Below, one piece after another: positions 1 to 5,911 of a stretch of 5,911 nt of DNA. Origin of the DNA: Anammoximicrobium sp032229885 (GTDB lineage Bacteria; Planctomycetota; Planctomycetia; Pirellulales; Pirellulaceae); NCBI GenBank assembly GCA_032229885.1, contig JAVYAJ010000308.1, forward strand, positions 1 to 5,911, read 5' to 3'. Each line of letters starts with the position of its first letter. Position 1 is the first letter of the stretch. Under the pieces are notes generated by a model, which was not told the origin of the DNA, did no database searches, and saw nothing but the letters and a program-made list of their open reading frames with translations. A program made the position numbers and the translations under genes.

Positions 1-51
1 ATTGCCGGATTGTAGCGCCGTGCAGACGAGCGCAGGGACGTGCGCGGTCGT

Positions 52-128
52 GGAGGGACGCGCTCCGTCGCGTCCGTTGCGGGCCAGCGCGTGTGTTGGA
101 TTACGGCCACGACGGAGCGTGGCCCTCC
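52..128. repeat. Inverted pair of REP-like hairpins with compensated stems
   Basis: Two hairpins face each other about 29 bases apart. Copy 1 (plus strand, 52-75) is GGAG followed by stem GGACGCG, loop CTCCGT and stem CGCGTCC. Copy 2, read on the minus strand (128-105), is GGAG followed by stem GGCCACG, the same loop CTCCGT and stem CGTGGCC. The stems differ at two base pairs (A-T versus C-G, and G-C versus A-T), and both changes are compensated, so pairing is kept in both copies. The flanking GGAG and the loop are identical. The unit starts 10 bases past the stop of the CNNM/CorC gene. This layout fits a REP/BIME-type dispersed palindrome. It could also act as a 3' processing or termination structure, although no T tract follows on the minus strand. 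Confidence 0.7.
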
Positions 129-137
129 AGCGCGGCG

Positions 138-1406
138 TCAGGCGGGGGCGGCGGTCGGGTGCGGCGGGGGCTTCGGCGTGCGGTCGGGCGTCACCATCAC
201 CTCGAACACGTGGCCGCGGCGGATGCGGCGGACGCGGAAGCGCAGCCCGTTGGCGCGAAAAACATCGCCCGGACGCGGCGGATGATCGAGGTGGCGTTCC
301 AGCCAGGCGGACACGGTCTCGTGAGGCATCTCGAGCGCGGCGCCCAGCCGCGCGTTCAGCTCGCTGACCGGCACGCCTCCGCCCACCATCCAGTTGCCCC
401 CGATCAGCGGATGCAGCATCCGCGGCAGCCGGTCGAACTCGTCCTCGATCTCGCCCACCAGCTCCTCGACCAGATCCTCCAGGGCCACGATCCCCAAAGT
501 CTTGCCCTGATCGCCGCGAACGATGGCGATGTGGATGTGCTGGTCGATGAACAGCCGCAACAGCTCGGCGGCCGAATCGTCCAACCGGGCCTCGTGCAGC
601 GGACGGATGACGCCATCCAGCCTCGAATCGTCCGGGTGTCGTCGGTTGTAGTAGACCAGCTCTTTGAAGTTGATATAGCCCACGACATCGTCGACGTTTC
701 CGTCCCGGCAGACCGGCGACCGCGTATGCGCCTCGCGATAGGCCATCAGCAGCGCGTCGGCGATAGTCATGCTGGTCGAGAGAAAGCCGACATGCTCGAC
801 GGGGATCATCACGTCGCGGACGCATTGGCGCGACAGGCGCATCGCGCCGCGAATGATCTGCTCTTGATGGCTCGTGATCTGGTTGGCCATCCGCGCCATG
901 CTGGCCAGCGCGGCGACCTCCTCGACCGTGACTTGCCCGGCGCCTTTGCCCCGTTTGCCCTCGAACGGGCGATTGATCCAGGCGATGGCCGCGAGCAACG
1001 GCCGCAGGCCGCGGACCAGCATGTTCAGCGGCCCGGCCGTCAACACGGCGACTTCGCGGTTGTAGCGAACGCCGATCGTCTTGGGCAGGACCTCGGTGAA
1101 CTGGAGCATCGCGTAGGTGAAGACCAGCGAGAAGACGAGGACCCACTGTCTGCCGAACAGGCTGTCGAAGGCCGACCCCGAGATCGTGGCGCCGATCGTG
1201 TGGGCCGACGTGTTCAGGATCAGGATGGCCGCGATGGGACGTTCGATGTTGGTTTTGAAGCGTTGCCAGATCGCGCCGATCCGCGGGCGGCGGGCGCTGA
1301 TCTGGGCGACTTGCGTGGCGCTCAGGCTGAGCAGCGCCGCCTCCATCAGCGAGCAGGCCGCCGAGACCGAGAGAGCCAATGTCACGCTCGCGACGAACAT
1401 CCACAT
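138..1406 (-). CDS. CNNM/CorC-type transporter-like membrane protein (DUF21, two CBS, CorC_HlyC)
   Basis: This is a 422-residue integral membrane protein of the CNNM/CorC ('hemolysin family') group. Members are linked to Mg2+ or other divalent cation export and membrane homeostasis. The DUF21 domain fills about residues 1-145. It has hydrophobic helices, a family-typical ILILNTSAH segment near residue 63-71, and TEVLPKTIG near 104-112, where an Asn and a Glu sit at positions conserved in the family. A CBS pair covers about 195-320. It starts at VRDVMIP and ends with the very typical GIVALEDLVEELVGEIEDE. A CorC_HlyC domain follows (about 335-405), then a Pro-rich tail. I chose the ATG at 1406 because it leads straight into the first helix and has AGGGA ten bases upstream. 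An in-frame GTG at 1451 would add 15 charged residues and is less likely. Length and domain order are normal for the family. The cation substrate cannot be told from the sequence. Confidence 0.93.
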   Translation of the reverse strand: MWMFVASVTLALSVSAACSLMEAALLSLSATQVAQISARRPRIGAIWQRFKTNIERPIAAILILNTSAHTIGATISGSAFDSLFGRQWVLVFSLVFTYAMLQFTEVLPKTIGVRYNREVAVLTAGPLNMLVRGLRPLLAAIAWINRPFEGKRGKGAGQVTVEEVAALASMARMANQITSHQEQIIRGAMRLSRQCVRDVMIPVEHVGFLSTSMTIADALLMAYREAHTRSPVCRDGNVDDVVGYINFKELVYYNRRHPDDSRLDGVIRPLHEARLDDSAAELLRLFIDQHIHIAIVRGDQGKTLGIVALEDLVEELVGEIEDEFDRLPRMLHPLIGGNWMVGGGVPVSELNARLGAALEMPHETVSAWLERHLDHPPRPGDVFRANGLRFRVRRIRRGHVFEVMVTPDRTPKPPPHPTAAPA

Positions 1407-1416
1407 GATCGACGTG

Positions 1417-1421
1417 TCCCT
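1417..1421 (-). promoter_or_regulatory. Ribosome binding site deciding the CNNM/CorC start
   Basis: On the minus strand AGGGA, inside a purine run (GAGAAAAAGGGA), lies 10 bases before the ATG at 1406. No comparable site precedes the alternative GTG at 1451, so this site favours the shorter protein. Confidence 0.5.
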
Positions 1422-1563
1422 TTTTCTCAGATCCGGTTCGCGGCGCGCCACGCCCCGACGCGGGCGAGTGACTGGCGCGAGGACGCGACAAGAAAGCCGC
1501 TCGCACGGCGGCCGACGGCGGCCCGGCGACGGCCGCCCCTCAATGCGATCGGCGGTTCCCTAA

Positions 1564-1601
1564 GCCCCAGCGGGGCGCAAGAACGGACCAGCGCGCGGTC
1601 C
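1564..1601. repeat. Two adjacent short GC hairpins in the intergenic region
   Basis: The gap 1407-1716 between the trans-sulfuration gene and the CNNM/CorC gene holds two perfect small hairpins. GCCCC-AGC-GGGGC is at 1564-1576, and GGACC-AGCGCGC-GGTCC is at 1585-1601. They start about 115 bases past the stop of the upstream gene. Neither is followed by a T tract on the minus strand, so a classic intrinsic terminator is not supported. A looser GC pairing (1507-1513 with 1531-1537) also occurs. I see no convincing promoter or RNA gene elsewhere in this gap. In DNA this GC-rich, 5-bp stems can arise by chance. Confidence 0.4.
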
Positions 1602-1716
1602 GGGCGCGAAGTTCGAACGACCCCGCTTGCCGCACTATGGGACGCAGGCGGCTCGCTGGGCTCATCTGTCCCGAGGTTTGACCTGACCGACGCGCTCGGC
1701 TGCTCGGCGGCGCCGT

Positions 1717-2883
1717 TCATCCGCCCGCGCTCCCGCCATCGAGCGTCGCCAACGCTTGGTCCAGATCGTCGCGCAGATCCTCAAAGTCTTCGAGGCCGAC
1801 GGACAGGCGGATCAGCCCATCGCCGATCCCGTGGGCCGCGCGGTCCGCCGGATCGTAGCTGGCGTGCGACATGGCCGCGGGCTGTTCGATCAGCGATTCG
1901 ACCGCGCCCAGGCTGACGGCCAACTGGAACAGCTTGGTGCTTTCAGCGACCCGTTTGGTCGCCGCAAAGTCTCCGCGGACCTCGAAGCTGAGCATGGCGC
2001 CGAACCCGCCGTCCATCTGCCGCGCCGCGATGGCGTGGCCGGGATGCTCGGGCAGGCCGGGGTACAGCACGCGCTGGACGCGCGGGTCGCCGGCCAGGTG
2101 CTGCGCCAGACGCAGCGCCGTGCGGCACTGTTCGCGGACGCGCAGTTCCAGCGTCTTCAGCCCGCGGGCAACCAGATAGGACTCGAACGCGCCCAGCGTG
2201 GCGCCGGTCGCGTTCTGGACGAAGTACAGCCGCTGGTACAGGTCGGAATCGGCGACGACCAGCGCGCCGCCCAGCACATCGCTGTGGCCGCCCAGATATT
2301 TGGTGGCCGAGTGCATCACGATGTCGGCCCCCAGGTCCAGCGGCCGAGTCAGCGCGGGCGTGGCGAACGTGCTGTCGATCCCCAGCAGCGCGCCGTGCCG
2401 CCGCGCGATCCGGGCACAGCCGGCGATGTCGGTGATGGACAGCAGCGGATTCCCGGGGCTTTCGATCCACAACAGGCGGGTGGTCGGTCGAATGGCGGCC
2501 TCGAACGCCGCCAGGTCCGCGGCGGGCGCGAGCGTGACTTGGACGCCCGCCCGATCGACGATCTTGTGCAACAGCCGGTAGGTTCCGCCGTAGATGTCCG
2601 TGCCGGCGACGATGTGATCGCCGGACTGCAAGAGCATGGTCACGGCGTGGATCGCGGCCAGGCCGGACGAGAAAGCCAGGGCGGCGGCGCCGTTTTCGAG
2701 CGAGGCCAGCGTTCGTTCGAGATTTCGCCGCGTGGGATTCCCGCTGCGCGTATAGTCGAACTCGCCCCAGACGCCGGCCCCCGGCTGGACGTAGGTCGAA
2801 GCAAGATGAATCGGCGGTACGACCGCCCCCGTCTGCGGATCGGCGTCGTTGCCGACGTGGATTGCTCGCGTGCGAAACTTCAT
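1717..2883 (-). CDS. metB: Cystathionine gamma-synthase / gamma-lyase family PLP enzyme
   Basis: This is a 388-residue cytoplasmic enzyme of the Cys/Met metabolism PLP family, full length for the group. It joins O-activated homoserine with cysteine to give cystathionine (MetB), or splits cystathionine (gamma-lyase, MccB-like). The sequence alone does not settle which. The Schiff-base lysine is K195 in HSATKYLGGHSDV. Tyr44 and Arg46 in YTRSGNPT contact the cofactor phosphate of the neighbouring subunit. Tyr98 in IYGGTYRL stacks on the PLP ring. Asp170 binds the pyridine nitrogen. Arg359 in LIRLSVGLED holds the substrate carboxylate. SLGAVESL and PAAMSHAS near 324-342 are also typical. These roles are known for the family; the residues are seen here. 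One oddity is that Asp170 is followed by Ser (DSTF), where DNTF is usual. The ATG start gives the expected N-terminus (RAIHVGNDADPQTGAVVPPI), but the Shine-Dalgarno site is weak. The gene has its own likely promoter and stands alone. Confidence 0.93.
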   Translation of the reverse strand: MKFRTRAIHVGNDADPQTGAVVPPIHLASTYVQPGAGVWGEFDYTRSGNPTRRNLERTLASLENGAAALAFSSGLAAIHAVTMLLQSGDHIVAGTDIYGGTYRLLHKIVDRAGVQVTLAPAADLAAFEAAIRPTTRLLWIESPGNPLLSITDIAGCARIARRHGALLGIDSTFATPALTRPLDLGADIVMHSATKYLGGHSDVLGGALVVADSDLYQRLYFVQNATGATLGAFESYLVARGLKTLELRVREQCRTALRLAQHLAGDPRVQRVLYPGLPEHPGHAIAARQMDGGFGAMLSFEVRGDFAATKRVAESTKLFQLAVSLGAVESLIEQPAAMSHASYDPADRAAHGIGDGLIRLSVGLEDFEDLRDDLDQALATLDGGSAGG

Positions 2884-2977
2884 GTTCGGTTCGCGTCGCA
2901 GACGCCCGAGCCAGTGCCCGGACGGTGCGCGCGTCGTTGTGTGTCCCCCCTAGTGCGGATCAGCCGAAGAAACGGAA

Positions 2978-3012
2978 GATCGCGCGATCGGCCGATCGGG
3001 ATCGACCGGTCG
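2978..3012. promoter_or_regulatory. Cluster of overlapping perfect palindromes in the metB leader
   Basis: Three perfect palindromes lie just downstream of the predicted promoter: GATCGCGCGATC at 2978-2989, CGATCGGCCGATCG at 2985-2998 (sharing bases with the first), and CGACCGGTCG at 3003-3012. GATC occurs four times within 26 bases. The placement between the predicted transcription start and the gene suits an operator or a leader RNA structure. I do not recognise a known regulator site and see no SAM riboswitch motif. Confidence 0.4.
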
Positions 3013-3030
3013 CATGGCCTCAAACCAAAT

Positions 3031-3059
3031 ATCATAGTGTCGCTTGCCGGGTTGAACAA
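3031..3059 (-). promoter_or_regulatory. Sigma70-like promoter for the trans-sulfuration gene
   Basis: On the minus strand TTGTTC (3059-3054) and TATGAT (3036-3031) are separated by exactly 17 bases. The -10 box matches consensus at five of six positions and the -35 at three of six. The region is locally AT-rich within very GC-rich DNA. Transcription would start near 3024 and give a leader of about 140 bases before the ATG at 2883. Confidence 0.55.
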
Positions 3060-3070
3060 GACGCCGGCGG

Positions 3071-3114
3071 CCCGCGGAGCGGGGGGCGGGTGAGCGCACA
3101 GGCGCGACTCGCCC
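3071..3114. repeat. Two adjoining intergenic hairpins
   Basis: A hairpin CCCGC-GGA-GCGGG at 3071-3083 is followed directly by a longer one at 3084-3114. The longer one pairs GGGCGGGT with ACTCGCCC (one G-T wobble on the plus strand) and has an inner GCGC-ACAG-GCGC stem. They lie between the protease gene and the promoter of the next gene. They resemble the short GC palindromes scattered between planctomycete genes. No T tract follows on the minus strand. Confidence 0.45.
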
Positions 3115-3154
3115 GGCGCGTAGCTTGTTGGCGGATCAGGCACGGCACGCCGTA

Positions 3155-3228
3155 CGGGGGGCGAACGGGGGCGGTACGCGGCAGGATGCCGCGTCTACGG
3201 GAGACAGCGCGCCGCGGGGGGCGAACGG
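3155..3228. repeat. 14-bp direct repeat flanking a perfect 7-bp hairpin
   Basis: CGGGGGGCGAACGG occurs at 3155-3168 and again at 3215-3228, exactly 60 bases apart, with partial similarity continuing to the right (ACGCG). Between the copies, at 3177-3193, is a perfect hairpin CGCGGCA-GGA-TGCCGCG. The array begins about 50 bases past the protease stop codon. It is non-coding in any convincing frame and looks like repeat-derived intergenic DNA. Confidence 0.5.
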
Positions 3229-3277
3229 CATACGCGACGCGAGACGGGAGCAAGCGCGGCGGGCGTGCGCGAGGCGC

Positions 3278-5311
3278 TCAGGGCGCGGCGGCCTTGCGGA
3301 GATGGACGCTGAGCGCGCCGTCGTTGTCGCCGAGCTGGTTCCAGCGATCGCGACAGCGGAGGTACAAATCGCCGTCCTGTGGCGCCGTGGCGGCGCCGCG
3401 GCTGCCCAGTTCGAACGGTTCGCCAAGCGCGAAATCACGCATGACGACCGCCTCGAGCCGCCCCTGGCCGTCGGGTTCGCCGTCGGCCGAAAGGTCGCGG
3501 CCGGCGGCGCTGATCTTCCACGTGCCCTTGGCCGCATAGTCGAACGCCTGGCCGGCCGTCAACCGAACACCGCTGGCCTGCCAGCCGTACTTGGCCGAGA
3601 CTTTGGCCGTGATAAAGCCCTGGCTGGGCAGATATTGGAACTTGCGGTTCCACGGCCACGCGCACAAGTCCGCCCGATATCCGTTGTCCAGGTGACGGAC
3701 GAAAAAGTCGTACTCGAACGAGATCTCGCGCGCCACCGGCCCGTAGACGCTCTCGAACGAGACGCCCGGCTGGTTGGTCATCAGGCCGATCCCCAGCGCT
3801 TTGAATCGACCGGCGTAGTTCGGGTTGTTCGACAGCAGATGGCACAGGGCCCACCGCCAGGCGTAGGCTTGCCACGAATCGCCGGTGATCTGGCCCGCGG
3901 CGACGATGTCCAACATCTTCTTCGGCGGCGAGTTGCGCAGATAGTTGATCACCCCCGCGTCGATCTCGACCTCGAGCTGGTCTTTTTTCCAATAATGGCC
4001 CAGCTCGGCCAGCCCTTCGGCATACCACGTCGGACCCGTGTCGCCAAAGGTCTGCTGACAATAGGCATGCACCGCTTCGTGGCGAACCACGCCGGGGTCG
4101 TCGCACGAATAGACCACGGACTTGGCGACGTTTCCCAAGCGAACCGACAGCGTCACGCCGGCCGGTTCGTTGATCTTCGCCACGGCTTCGGGCGGAATCA
4201 CGCCCGGCGGCCACTGTTGCAGATCGCGGACCACATAACACTCGATGATCCCCCCCGGCGGGCGGCCGAAGTAGTTCGTCACCAGGCCGATCATCGTCTC
4301 GAGCGAATCGACCAGCATCTTGGCGTTCCGCTCGGAGACGTCGGTCTGGATCAGAAAGTTGGCCGAGCGCACGGTCCGCGGCTTGACGGGCGCGTCGGAC
4401 AGTTGCCGGTACTTGCTAGACTCGGCGGGCGGCGTTTTCGACGGCGGCGCGGCGTCGCCCGCCACCTCGATGTCCAACGTCTGGATGACGAGGTCGCCGG
4501 TCGACAGCCGAGCGGCCACGACCCGCGTTGCCCGGTCGCCCGGTTTGGCCTGGCGATAGTCGTCGCTGTCCCGGACGATCTGCGCGTCTTTGGCAAGGCT
4601 GAACGCCAAACGGTTGTTGCGGGCGTATTCGGTGGGAACGGTGACGACCAGCCGATTGTCGCGCAGCGAGAAGACCTCGCCGATGATCGACGCGTCGACA
4701 TAGCCGCCACGCGCATCCGGCTCGCCGACGACCTGCAGCCCCAATTCATGGCTCTTTTGGTCGACCACCGCAATCTCGGCGACCGTGCCGTCGGTCCGGC
4801 CCGTCCGATTGACGCGACCATGGAACCGGACCAGGGCGCCGGGGGTGAGGGACGCGGGCGTGAGCTTGCCGGACAGGCGGACCGTTGCCGGAAATGACAG
4901 CAAGCCCTGCATCCCCGTCAGCGGCACGCCCCGCTCGTCCTTCGGCTGGATCTTGAACTCCCAATTCTTGCCCGCGGCGTCGGTGATCGTGACCAGGCCG
5001 ACCCCGATCGATGCGAGCGTGCCATCCGTCTCGACCCGCTCGGTCACGCTGACCGTGGGCTGGGCATGAACGGCGGGCGGCCAAAGCAGCGCGGCCAAGA
5101 TCCCGACGAGCAACGCGCCCAGCCTGCCGCAGGCAAGTCGCCGCCGTGCGGCCGGCGCTGCCCGTGGCCGAAGCGGCGCTGGCCGCAGGCGAGTCGGCGT
5201 GGGTCGCGGCCGAATCGATGCGGGTCGCGGCCGAACGGGCATACGCCGCGAGCCGCGGGTTGGCCCGTGGCCGGCCGCGCGGCCAGTGGGATTGCCGCCG
5301 CGACGGGTCAT
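3278..5311 (-). CDS. Exported HExxH metallopeptidase-like protein with C-terminal LecA-like lectin domain
   Basis: This 677-residue protein probably acts outside the cytoplasm. Residues 28-55 are an Arg/Pro heptad repeat. A hydrophobic stretch at 64-77 and the site AVHA|QP (cleavage after 83) form a signal peptide with an unusually long basic lead. Residues 84-282 are beta-rich with no recognised domain. The stretch from about 317 (ANFLIQTD, then NYFG) into the catalytic core resembles planctomycete peptidase MA/DUF1570-like proteins. The core has HEAVH at 411-415 and WYAEGLAE with Glu432 as likely third zinc ligand, so all gluzincin-type residues are present. Residues 565-673 resemble LecA/PA-IL: the ending DRWNQLGDNDGALSV aligns without gaps to the lectin's calcium and sugar loop, keeping Asp655, Gly661, Asn663 and Gly665. 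I chose the ATG at 5311 because GGGAG lies eight bases upstream and it overlaps the preceding stop (ATGA). A longer frame from 5398 has no such support. Substrate is unknown. Confidence 0.85.
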   Translation of the reverse strand: MTRRGGNPTGRAAGHGPTRGSRRMPVRPRPASIRPRPTPTRLRPAPLRPRAAPAARRRLACGRLGALLVGILAALLWPPAVHAQPTVSVTERVETDGTLASIGVGLVTITDAAGKNWEFKIQPKDERGVPLTGMQGLLSFPATVRLSGKLTPASLTPGALVRFHGRVNRTGRTDGTVAEIAVVDQKSHELGLQVVGEPDARGGYVDASIIGEVFSLRDNRLVVTVPTEYARNNRLAFSLAKDAQIVRDSDDYRQAKPGDRATRVVAARLSTGDLVIQTLDIEVAGDAAPPSKTPPAESSKYRQLSDAPVKPRTVRSANFLIQTDVSERNAKMLVDSLETMIGLVTNYFGRPPGGIIECYVVRDLQQWPPGVIPPEAVAKINEPAGVTLSVRLGNVAKSVVYSCDDPGVVRHEAVHAYCQQTFGDTGPTWYAEGLAELGHYWKKDQLEVEIDAGVINYLRNSPPKKMLDIVAAGQITGDSWQAYAWRWALCHLLSNNPNYAGRFKALGIGLMTNQPGVSFESVYGPVAREISFEYDFFVRHLDNGYRADLCAWPWNRKFQYLPSQGFITAKVSAKYGWQASGVRLTAGQAFDYAAKGTWKISAAGRDLSADGEPDGQGRLEAVVMRDFALGEPFELGSRGAATAPQDGDLYLRCRDRWNQLGDNDGALSVHLRKAAAP
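5147..5235 (-). repeat. Degenerate 21-bp tandem repeat coding Arg/Pro heptads
   Basis: Within the 5' end of the metallopeptidase gene, four degenerate 21-bp units encode seven-residue repeats, for example PRPASIR and PRPTPTR, followed by two more diverged units rich in Arg, Pro, Leu and Ala. At the DNA level GGGTCGCGGCCGAA (plus strand) is repeated exactly at 5201-5214 and 5222-5235, one 21-base period apart. The repeat lies just upstream of the signal-peptide hydrophobic core. Confidence 0.6.
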
Positions 5312-5911
5312 GCGCCAGTCTCCCGTTCGTCGTAGGTGTCGTCGAGCACTTTGTGCAGTTCGCCTTCGACGCCGCGTCGCGAGGCCTCCTCGAGCCACTC
5401 GCGCGCCTTGGCCCGCTGCGTTTGCGTGCTATCCTTCAACGTTGCCAGATAGGCGCCTTTGACGGCCAGCGACACGGGATCGTCTTTGTTCAACCACCGG
5501 TCGGCCAGCGCCACGGCCAGGCCGGGCGGCAGGCTGTCCAGGCGGTACGTTCGATTGGCGCCCTTGACGTGCAGGGTCAGCGAATCCGCGGACGCCTCGA
5601 CGAAGCCGACGAACGCGCTGCCGCCGATCTCGATCTCGTCGCCCGAATGAAGCCCGTCGATGGCGGATCGCAGCGCCAGGTCAAAGTTCTTGGCATACCC
5701 GGCCAACAGCACCAGCCGCTCGTAGCGGGCGTGGTCCGCCGGCTGTTTGGGAAGCGTCTGTAGCTTGTTCAACTCGGCCAACGCGGCGTCATAACGATGA
5801 TCCTGGATCGCCGCGCGAGCCGCCGTCAGCGCGCGGGCCAGCGTGGCGGCGGCTTCGGGAGCGGCCCGCATTTCAGGCACGGCGCTGCGCTGCGGCCCGG
5901 CGTCGGCGGGG
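5308..5911 (-). CDS. Hypothetical TPR-like protein with small beta domain (5' end outside window)
   Basis: I do not recognise this gene. The frame stays open to the right edge, so the true start and any signal peptide are probably outside. A GTG at 5880 is possible but has no clear support. Residue numbers here count from that GTG. About 10-80 is Ala-rich and helical with TPR-like spacing (HRYDAALAELNKLQ, then KNFDLALRSAIDGL). About 80-120 is a beta segment (GDEIEIGG...FVGFVEA...SLTLHVKG...YRLDSL) like a small barrel. About 120-190 is helical again, with KAREWLEEASRRGVEG resembling a TPR or Sel1-like unit. Such mixes of helical repeats and small beta domains are common in planctomycete periplasmic or structural proteins, which is an inference here. 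Its TGA overlaps the ATG of the metallopeptidase gene, so the two are coupled and likely act together, perhaps as a scaffold or partner for the protease. Confidence 0.75.
   Translation of the reverse strand, partial: PADAGPQRSAVPEMRAAPEAAATLARALTAARAAIQDHRYDAALAELNKLQTLPKQPADHARYERLVLLAGYAKNFDLALRSAIDGLHSGDEIEIGGSAFVGFVEASADSLTLHVKGANRTYRLDSLPPGLAVALADRWLNKDDPVSLAVKGAYLATLKDSTQTQRAKAREWLEEASRRGVEGELHKVLDDTYDERETGA
5320..5324 (-). promoter_or_regulatory. Ribosome binding site for the metallopeptidase gene
   Basis: GGGAG on the minus strand lies eight bases before the ATG at 5311, inside the end of the preceding gene. Together with the ATGA stop/start overlap at 5308-5311 it fixes the start and implies translational coupling. 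Confidence 0.6.

Noticed and set aside
1427..1720. A 97-codon minus-strand frame whose ATG overlaps the metB stop (ATGA) and that fills the gap to the CNNM/CorC gene
   Set aside because: The overlap looks like coupling, but the product is a low-complexity Arg/Ala/Ser/Pro mix with no fold signal, mixed third-position usage, hairpins inside it, and an end running into the next gene's leader. Conservation in relatives would reopen it.
93..1916. Long plus-strand open frame of 607 codons
   Set aside because: It is antisense to the CNNM/CorC gene. Its product is rich in His, Arg, Ala, Asp and Gln with no domain, as expected of a GC-rich shadow frame.
2884..3030. SAM riboswitch in the leader of the trans-sulfuration gene
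   Set aside because: I could not find the conserved core or helices of known SAM riboswitch classes. Only simple palindromes are seen.
2880..3035. A short minus-strand frame (MIFGLRPC...) ending in a TGA that overlaps the metB ATG
   Set aside because: Its ATG lies inside the predicted -10 box, so it would not be on the transcript, and the peptide is Arg-rich without features. The ATGA overlap is probably chance.
1756..3093. Long plus-strand open frame of 445 codons
   Set aside because: It is antisense to the clear trans-sulfuration enzyme, of low complexity, with no recognisable motif.
3177..3193. Perfect 7-bp hairpin as an intrinsic terminator of the metallopeptidase gene
   Set aside because: There is no T tract after it on the minus strand, and it sits among other repeats, so I list it as a repeat.
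3125..4897. Long plus-strand open frame of 590 codons
   Set aside because: It is antisense to the metallopeptidase gene, whose zinc motif and signal peptide are clear. The product looks like a shadow frame.

Overview
The window is GC-rich, roughly two-thirds G+C. All four genes I can support lie on the minus strand, so the window is best read from its right end to its left. Several traits point to a planctomycete, possibly of the Pirellula type: a very GC-rich genome, secreted zincin-type proteins with planctomycete-style beta-rich extensions, weak Shine-Dalgarno sites before some genes, and intergenic DNA full of small GC palindromes. This assignment is an inference from style, not from a marker gene.

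Right part (3278-5911): a two-gene, translationally coupled unit. The first gene runs off the right edge. It encodes a helical, TPR-like protein with a small beta domain and has no recognised function. Its TGA overlaps the ATG of the second gene in an ATGA junction. The second gene encodes a large, probably exported protein. In order it has an Arg/Pro heptad-repeat leader, a signal peptide, a beta-rich region, a gluzincin-like HExxH...E metallopeptidase domain, and a C-terminal domain resembling the calcium-dependent galactophilic lectin LecA (PA-IL).

Middle (1717-3277): a 394-base intergenic stretch separates that unit from a PLP-dependent trans-sulfuration enzyme of the cystathionine gamma-synthase/lyase family. 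The stretch holds GC hairpins, a 14-bp direct repeat, a good sigma70-like promoter (TTGTTC, 17 bp, TATGAT) and a run of overlapping perfect palindromes between the promoter and the start codon.

Left part (1-1716): after an intergenic region with two short hairpins comes a CNNM/CorC-type membrane protein (DUF21, CBS pair, CorC_HlyC C-terminal domain). Ten bases past its stop is a pair of inverted hairpins with identical CTCCGT loops and compensated stem changes, the mark of a REP/BIME-like dispersed palindrome.

The three transcription units look functionally unrelated: an exported protease-lectin with its coupled partner, sulfur amino acid metabolism, and a cation or membrane-homeostasis protein. 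I saw no CRISPR array, tRNA, rRNA, transposase or phage gene. The most unusual items are the covarying hairpin pair, the protease-lectin architecture, and the heptad repeat upstream of its signal peptide.
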